DNA of 64,000 bases from Streptomyces morookaense (lineage in GTDB: Bacteria > Actinomycetota > Actinomycetes > Streptomycetales > Streptomycetaceae), in assembly GCF_013030945.1 (NCBI RefSeq), contig NZ_JABBXF010000041.1, positions 55,051 through 119,050 of the forward strand, written 5' to 3'. A model generated the notes under the pieces. It did not search any database and was not told the DNA's origin. It saw nothing but the letters and a program-made list of their open reading frames with translations. The position numbers and the translations under genes are program-made. Positions 59,779-64,000 of this stretch are shown piece after piece (within the stretch, counting starts at the first letter, position 1; every line of letters begins with the position of its first letter).

Positions 59779-62700
59779 CTACGCCTTACGGAGGCGGAAC
59801 GTCAGTCCGAGGCTCTCGTCAGAGAACGGCGCACCGTAGGAGTCGTCGGCCTCGCCGGAGGCGAAGTCGGTTGCCAGGACCTCGTCCGCGATGAGCGTCG
59901 CGTGCTCGCCGAGGGCGGTCACGACCTCCTCGTCACCGGACTGCCAGCGCAACGCGATGCGGTCCGCCACGTCCAGGCCGCTGTTCTTGCGCGCCTCCTG
60001 GATCAGCCGGATCGCGTCGCGCGCGAGGCCCGCCCGCTTCAGCTCCGGGGTGATCTCCAGGTCGAGGGCGACGGTGGCGCCCGAGTCGGAGGCCACCGAC
60101 CAGCCCTCGCGCGGGGTCTCGGTGATGATGACCTCGTCGGGGGAGAGCGTCACGGTCTCGCCGTCGACCTCGACCGAGGCCGTTCCCTCGCGCAGTGCGA
60201 GGGAGAGGGCGGCGGCGTCCGCGGCGGCGACGGCCTTGGCCACGGCCTGGACGCCCTTGCCGAAGCGCTTGCCCAGCGCACGGAAGTTGGCCTTGGCCGT
60301 GGTGTCGACCAGCGAGCCGCCCACCTCGGAGAGCGAGGCCAGGGAGGAGACGTTCAGCTCCTCCGCGATCTGGGCGCGCAGCTCGGCACCGAGGGTCTCG
60401 AAGCCGGCCGCCGCGACCAGCGCACGGGACAGCGGCTGGCGGGTCTTGACGCCGGACTCGGCGCGCGTCGCGCGGCCGAGTTCGACCAGGCGGCGGACCA
60501 GCAGCATCTGCCGGGACAGCTCCGGGTCGACGAGCGCGGTGTCGGCCTTCGGCCAGTCGGCCAGGTGCACCGAGGCCGGGGCCTGGGGGTCGACCGGCAC
60601 GACCAGGTCCTGCCAGACCCGCTCGGTGATGAACGGGACCAGAGGGGCCATCAGGCGGGTGACGGTCTCGACGACCTCGTGCAGCGTGCGCAGCGCGGCC
60701 GCGTCGCCCTGCCAGAAACGGCGGCGGCAGCGGCGCACGTACCAGTTGGACAGGTCGTCCACGAAGGACGACAGCAGCTTGCCGGCGCGCTGGGTGTCGT
60801 AGGCCTCCAGGGCCTGGGTGACCTGGTCGGTCAGCGTGTTGAGCTCGCCGAGCAGCCAGCGGTCGATCAGCGGGCGGTCCGCCGGGGCCGGGTCCGCGGC
60901 ACTCGGGGCCCAGCCGGAGGTCCGGGCGTACAGGGCCTGGAAGGCGACCGTGTTCCAGTAGGTGAGGAGCGTCTTGCGGACGACTTCCTGGATGGTGCCG
61001 TGGCCCACGCGGCGCGCGGACCAGGGGGAGCCGCCCGCGGCCATGAACCAGCGGACCGCATCCGCGCCGTGCTGGTCCATCAGCGGGATGGGCTGGAGGA
61101 TGTTGCCCAGGTGCTTGGACATCTTCCGGCCGTCCTCGGCCAGGATGTGACCGAGGCAGACCACGTTCTCGTACGACGACTTGTCGAAGACGAGCGTGCC
61201 GACGGCCATCAGGGTGTAGAACCAGCCGCGCGTCTGGTCGATGGCCTCGGAGATGAACTGCGCCGGGTAGCGGCTCTCGAACAGCTCCTTGTTCCGGTAC
61301 GGGTAGCCCCACTGCGCGAAGGGCATCGAACCCGAGTCGTACCAGGCGTCGATGACCTCGGGCACCCGGACGGCCGTGTGCGAGCAGCCCTCGGTCGTGC
61401 AGCCGAAGGTGACGTCGTCGATGTACGGGCGGTGCGGGTCCAGTCCGCTCTGGTCGGTGCCGGTGAGCTCGGTGAGCTCGGCCAGCGAGCCGACGCAGGT
61501 GAGGTGGCCCTCCTCGCAGCGCCAGATGGGCAGCGGGGTGCCCCAGTAGCGGTTGCGGGAGAGCGCCCAGTCGATGTTGTTGTTCAGCCAGTCGCCGAAG
61601 CGGCCGTGCTTGACCGACTCCGGGAACCAGTTGGTCTTCTCGTTCTCCTCCAGCAGCCGGTCCTTCACCGCCGTCGTGCGGATGTACCAGGACGGCTGGG
61701 CGTAGTAGAGGAGCGCGGTGTGGCAGCGCCAGCAGTGCGGGTAGCTGTGCTCGTAGGCGACGTGCTTGAAGAGCAGGCCGCGGGCGTCCAGGTCGGCGAC
61801 GAGTTTCTCGTCGGCCTTCTTGAAGAAGGTGCCGCCGACGAGGCCGAGGCCCTCCTCGAAGGTGCCGTCGGGGCGGACCGGGTTGACGACCGGGAGGCCG
61901 TAGGCGCGGCAGGTCTTGAGGTCGTCCTCACCGAAGGCCGGGGCCTGGTGGACCAGACCGGTGCCGTCCTCGGTGGTGACGTACTCGGCGTTGACGACGA
62001 AGTTGGCGCCTTCCAACTCGACCAGGTCGAACGGGCGGCGGTACGCCCAGCGCTCCATCTCTCGGCCGGTGAAGGACTGGCCGGTCGCCGTCCAGCCCTC
62101 GCCGAGGGCCTTTTCCAGCAGCGGCTCGGCGACGACCAGCTTCTCGTTGCCGTCCGTGGCCACCACGTAGGTGACGTCCGGGTGCGCGGCGGCGGCCGTG
62201 TTCGAGACGAGGGTCCACGGGGTGGTCGTCCACACCAGCAGCGCGGCCTCGCCGGCCAGCGGGCCGGAGGTCAGCGGGAAGCGGACGTAGACGGACGGGT
62301 CGACGACCGTCTCGTAGCCCTGGGCCAGTTCGTGGTCGGACAGGCCGGTGCCGCAGCGGGGGCACCAAGGGGCGACCCGGTGGTCCTGGACCAGCAGGCC
62401 CTTGTCGAAGATCTGCTTCAGCGACCACCAGACGGACTCGATGTACTCCGGGTTCATCGTCCGGTAGGCGCCGTCCAGGTCCGTCCAATAGCCCATGCGG
62501 GTGGTGAGCTCGGCGAACGCGTCCGTGTGGCGCGTCACGGACTCACGGCACTTGGCGTTGAACTCGGCGATGCCGTACTTCTCGATGTCCTGCTTGCCCG
62601 AGAAGCCGAGCTCCTTCTCGACGGCGAGCTCGACCGGCAGGCCGTGGCAGTCCCAGCCGGCCTTGCGGGCCACGTGGTAGCCCTGCATGGTGCGGAAGCG

Positions 62701-62913
62701 GGGGAAGACGTCCTTGAAGACGCGGGCCTCGATGTGGTGCGCGCCGGGCATGCCGTTGGCGGTGGGCGGGCCCTCGTAGAACACCCACTCGGGGCGGCCC
62801 TCGGACTGGGCGAGGGTACGGTCGAAGATCTTCTGCTCGTGCCAGAACTCGAGCACGGCGTGCTCCAGGGCGGGCAGGTCGACCTGAGCGGGTACCTGGC
62901 GGTACTGCGTCAT
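59779..62913 (-). CDS. ileS: Isoleucyl-tRNA synthetase, type 2, with altered GXHH signature
   Basis: Charges tRNA-Ile. 1044 residues, the length of IleRS2 enzymes. The class I signature HXGH is replaced by GAHH at residues 57-60 (PTANGMPGAHHIE). The second signature KMSKHLGN is intact in the middle of the protein (DGRKMSK), the editing domain CP1 contains TTPWTLVSNTAAAAHPD, and zinc Cys clusters are seen (CPRCGTG, CWRCHT). The swap of the first and third signature positions is known in some IleRS2 and goes with very high mupirocin resistance. ATG 62913 follows GGAGGAAG and a T-box leader. Confidence 0.95.
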   Translation of the reverse strand: MTQYRQVPAQVDLPALEHAVLEFWHEQKIFDRTLAQSEGRPEWVFYEGPPTANGMPGAHHIEARVFKDVFPRFRTMQGYHVARKAGWDCHGLPVELAVEKELGFSGKQDIEKYGIAEFNAKCRESVTRHTDAFAELTTRMGYWTDLDGAYRTMNPEYIESVWWSLKQIFDKGLLVQDHRVAPWCPRCGTGLSDHELAQGYETVVDPSVYVRFPLTSGPLAGEAALLVWTTTPWTLVSNTAAAAHPDVTYVVATDGNEKLVVAEPLLEKALGEGWTATGQSFTGREMERWAYRRPFDLVELEGANFVVNAEYVTTEDGTGLVHQAPAFGEDDLKTCRAYGLPVVNPVRPDGTFEEGLGLVGGTFFKKADEKLVADLDARGLLFKHVAYEHSYPHCWRCHTALLYYAQPSWYIRTTAVKDRLLEENEKTNWFPESVKHGRFGDWLNNNIDWALSRNRYWGTPLPIWRCEEGHLTCVGSLAELTELTGTDQSGLDPHRPYIDDVTFGCTTEGCSHTAVRVPEVIDAWYDSGSMPFAQWGYPYRNKELFESRYPAQFISEAIDQTRGWFYTLMAVGTLVFDKSSYENVVCLGHILAEDGRKMSKHLGNILQPIPLMDQHGADAVRWFMAAGGSPWSARRVGHGTIQEVVRKTLLTYWNTVAFQALYARTSGWAPSAADPAPADRPLIDRWLLGELNTLTDQVTQALEAYDTQRAGKLLSSFVDDLSNWYVRRCRRRFWQGDAAALRTLHEVVETVTRLMAPLVPFITERVWQDLVVPVDPQAPASVHLADWPKADTALVDPELSRQMLLVRRLVELGRATRAESGVKTRQPLSRALVAAAGFETLGAELRAQIAEELNVSSLASLSEVGGSLVDTTAKANFRALGKRFGKGVQAVAKAVAAADAAALSLALREGTASVEVDGETVTLSPDEVIITETPREGWSVASDSGATVALDLEITPELKRAGLARDAIRLIQEARKNSGLDVADRIALRWQSGDEEVVTALGEHATLIADEVLATDFASGEADDSYGAPFSDESLGLTFRLRKA

Positions 62914-63192
62914 CTGCTTCCTCCGGCGGGACGTTTGTGCGCTGTCCGTCGGAGGGACGAGAAACGCGCTGCGGCTCCCGCGGTACCACCCTCCTTGGCC
63001 GCGGACCTGTGGCCCCCGGCCCCCTCATTGGGGTCGCGATGCCGGTTCTACTGACCCGTACGGGCGTTCTTCCGGCGGCTCCGGGCTGATCTTCGCTCCG
63101 CGCACGCCCCCGGGCTCGCACCGTCCCCGGATCGCTGGTGGCTGCGTGCGGCGCTACTGGTCCCTTCCACGCCTTTCGCTGCGCCCAGTGTA
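62914..63192 (-). ncRNA. T-box leader of ileS, translational type
   Basis: The T-box core TGGTACCGCG at 62979-62988 sits in AGGGTGGTACCGCGGGAGC and would contact the uncharged tRNA acceptor end. Downstream, CCTCCG (in CGTCCCTCCGACGG) can pair with CGGAGG of the ileS ribosome site, so control is probably at translation initiation, as in other actinobacterial ileS T-boxes. Stem I is short; ATC triplets near 63130 and 63090 are candidate specifiers. A TACACT -10 at 63187-63192 marks the likely start. No gene is supported in this leader. Confidence 0.88.
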
Positions 63193-63349
63193 CGGGGCGC
63201 AGCGCACCGCGGCCGACCGGAATTACGGGCTCAGCGCCCGCATCCGGTTACAGGGCCGGGGGCGGGGCACAACGGAGGAGACCGGCGTGGCCCGTTGCCG
63301 CGTGGACTGAGCCGATTTATCGTTCCCGCACGATTCACGCGCAAGATCA

Positions 63350-63355
63350 TAAAAT
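63350..63355 (+). promoter_or_regulatory. -10-like TAAAAT upstream of the Lys/Ala-rich gene
   Basis: It lies in a locally AT-rich patch, 18 bp before ATG 63374; a GAAGGGA ribosome site follows. The 63193-63349 stretch shows no other feature. Confidence 0.35.
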
Positions 63356-63373
63356 GTGAAGGGATCGGCGGCC

Positions 63374-64000
63374 ATGGTGGCGGAGAAGGGTGCCGGGGCG
63401 GCTGCGCCGCAGGCCGGGAGGTCCGCGGCGAAGTCCGCGGCCGCGGACCTCGCCAAGAAGGCTGCCGCTTCTGCCGGGCGGGCCGCCGGCGCCGGGGCGG
63501 CGAAGACCGCCGCCTCGGCCAAGAAGTCCGTCGGCGGGGCGAAGAAGGCTGCGCCGTCGGCCAAGGCGTCCGCTTCCGCGGCGAAGGGTGAGGCTGCGGC
63601 GGCCAGGAAGTCCGCCGCTGCAGCGAAGAAGGGCGCGGCGTCGGCCAGGAAGACGGCTGCCGAGGCTGAGGGTGCTGTGCCGGCGAAAGGGTCCTCCGCT
63701 GTCGTGGAGAAGAAGGGTGCGTCGGCCAAGAAGACCGCCGCCGCGGGCGAGCGGGCTGCTCCCGCGAAGGGGGCCGGCGCCGCAGGCAAGAAGGCCGCGT
63801 CGGCCGGCAGGGCGGCCGTGGCCGCGGAGCGGGGCGCTTCCGCGAAGAAGCCTGCTGCTGCGGCGAAGGGGACCGGGGCGTCGGCCAAGAAGACTGCGTC
63901 GGCCGGCAAGACGGCTGCCGTGGCCGAGAGGTCCGCTTCCGCGGCGAAGGGTGAGGCTGCGCCGGCCAGGGAGTCCGCTGCTGCAGCGAAGAAGAGCGCA
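63374..64000 (+). CDS. Lys/Ala-rich repetitive protein, truncated by window end
   Basis: 209 codons, open to the last base. Almost entirely Ala, Lys, Ser, Gly and Arg in AKK/ASAKK/AAAKK units, like the tails of H1-type histones, HupS/HU tails and mycobacterial HupB. In Streptomyces such a tail fronts a TraR/DksA-type zinc-finger protein next to ileS, so the missing C-terminus may be that domain; this is inference from gene order. The composition suggests DNA binding. A 72-bp block (63568-63639) recurs at 63931-64000, indicating internal duplication. ATG 63374 follows GAAGGGA. Confidence 0.7.
   Translation, partial: MVAEKGAGAAAPQAGRSAAKSAAADLAKKAAASAGRAAGAGAAKTAASAKKSVGGAKKAAPSAKASASAAKGEAAAARKSAAAAKKGAASARKTAAEAEGAVPAKGSSAVVEKKGASAKKTAAAGERAAPAKGAGAAGKKAASAGRAAVAAERGASAKKPAAAAKGTGASAKKTASAGKTAAVAERSASAAKGEAAPARESAAAAKKSA
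63568..64000 (+). repeat. Internal direct repeats within the Lys/Ala-rich gene
   Basis: The block beginning GTCCGCTTCCGCGGCGAAGG at 63568 recurs at 63931, about 363 bp (121 codons) later, with a few substitutions. Shorter AAGAAG-centred repeats fill the interval. Confidence 0.7.

Noticed and set aside
59620..63054. A 1,100-codon open frame on the + strand opposite ileS
   Set aside because: High GC keeps antisense frames open. The protein is low-complexity (Arg/Gly/Val/Ala), has no domain, and the opposite strand encodes a complete isoleucyl-tRNA synthetase.
63568..64000. CRISPR-like array
   Set aside because: The repeats are irregular in length and spacing and are coding Lys/Ala repeats within one frame. 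No cas genes are present.

Overview
The window is a stretch of high-GC actinobacterial chromosome. The very strong GC bias at third codon positions, the GTG/TTG starts, the 4-bp stop/start overlaps, the leaderless promoters and the gene order (glucokinase - MacS/LuxR pair - class II DAHP synthase - PASTA kinase - thiOSG - metF - division/cell-wall cluster - divIVA - ileS) all point to the core chromosome of a Streptomyces or close relative. No phage, plasmid, insertion sequence, CRISPR, rRNA or tRNA gene was recognised. This is ordinary housekeeping DNA, and most of what is unusual lies in its regulatory RNAs, its intergenic repeats and a few altered active sites.

Layout. 1-9.4 kb: a 3'-truncated acyl-CoA synthetase, a leaderless metallophosphoesterase, an SRPBCC protein, an ArsA-like ATPase, a DUF5304-like protein, ROK glucokinase, an endonuclease/exonuclease/phosphatase-fold protein, a membrane protein coupled to an esterase, and a lysophosphatidate acyltransferase. 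9.4-16.1 kb: a MacS-type histidine kinase with its LuxR regulator, a phosphofructokinase with PPi-type residues, a fused anthranilate synthase under a complete trp attenuator, and class II DAHP synthase, so aromatic biosynthesis is controlled from one divergent promoter region. 16.1-22.9 kb: bacterioferritin-associated ferredoxin behind an iron box, bacterioferritin, a YedY-like molybdoenzyme, endonuclease IV, a PASTA Ser/Thr kinase, and thiO-thiS-thiG under a TPP riboswitch. 23-30 kb: a ferredoxin-reductase-like flavoprotein, an Rv2175c-like DNA-binding protein, thiE, metF, a Gln/Tyr-rich membrane protein, a CrtI-like oxidoreductase and a DUF4126 protein.

30.2-41.6 kb: an operon of a degenerate ABC ATPase, a YhgE/Pip membrane protein and a TetR regulator behind a palindromic operator; a HEPN-like protein, a methyltransferase and a DUF3040 protein; the MoxR - DUF58 - transglutaminase (TgpA-like) operon; and a beta carbonic anhydrase. 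41.6-59.7 kb: the division and cell wall cluster rsmH-ftsL-ftsI-murE-murF-mraY-murD-ftsW-murG-ftsQ-ftsZ-pgeF-yggS-sepF-ylmG(YggT)-divIVA, all on the + strand, which makes the peptidoglycan precursors and the divisome/polarisome proteins of a filamentous bacterium. 59.7-64 kb: strong terminators, then convergent ileS (type 2, with an altered GXHH signature) under a T-box leader, and the start of a Lys/Ala-rich repetitive protein cut by the window end.

Items most worth a second look: the GXHH isoleucyl-tRNA synthetase; three 10-bp-spaced AGTGG boxes upstream of rsmH that look like MraZ sites although no mraZ is present; the ABC ATPase that lacks every catalytic motif; intergenic palindromic repeats that have become coding sequence at the ends of two cell-envelope proteins; the trpL attenuator; and a palindrome in the ftsZ promoter region.
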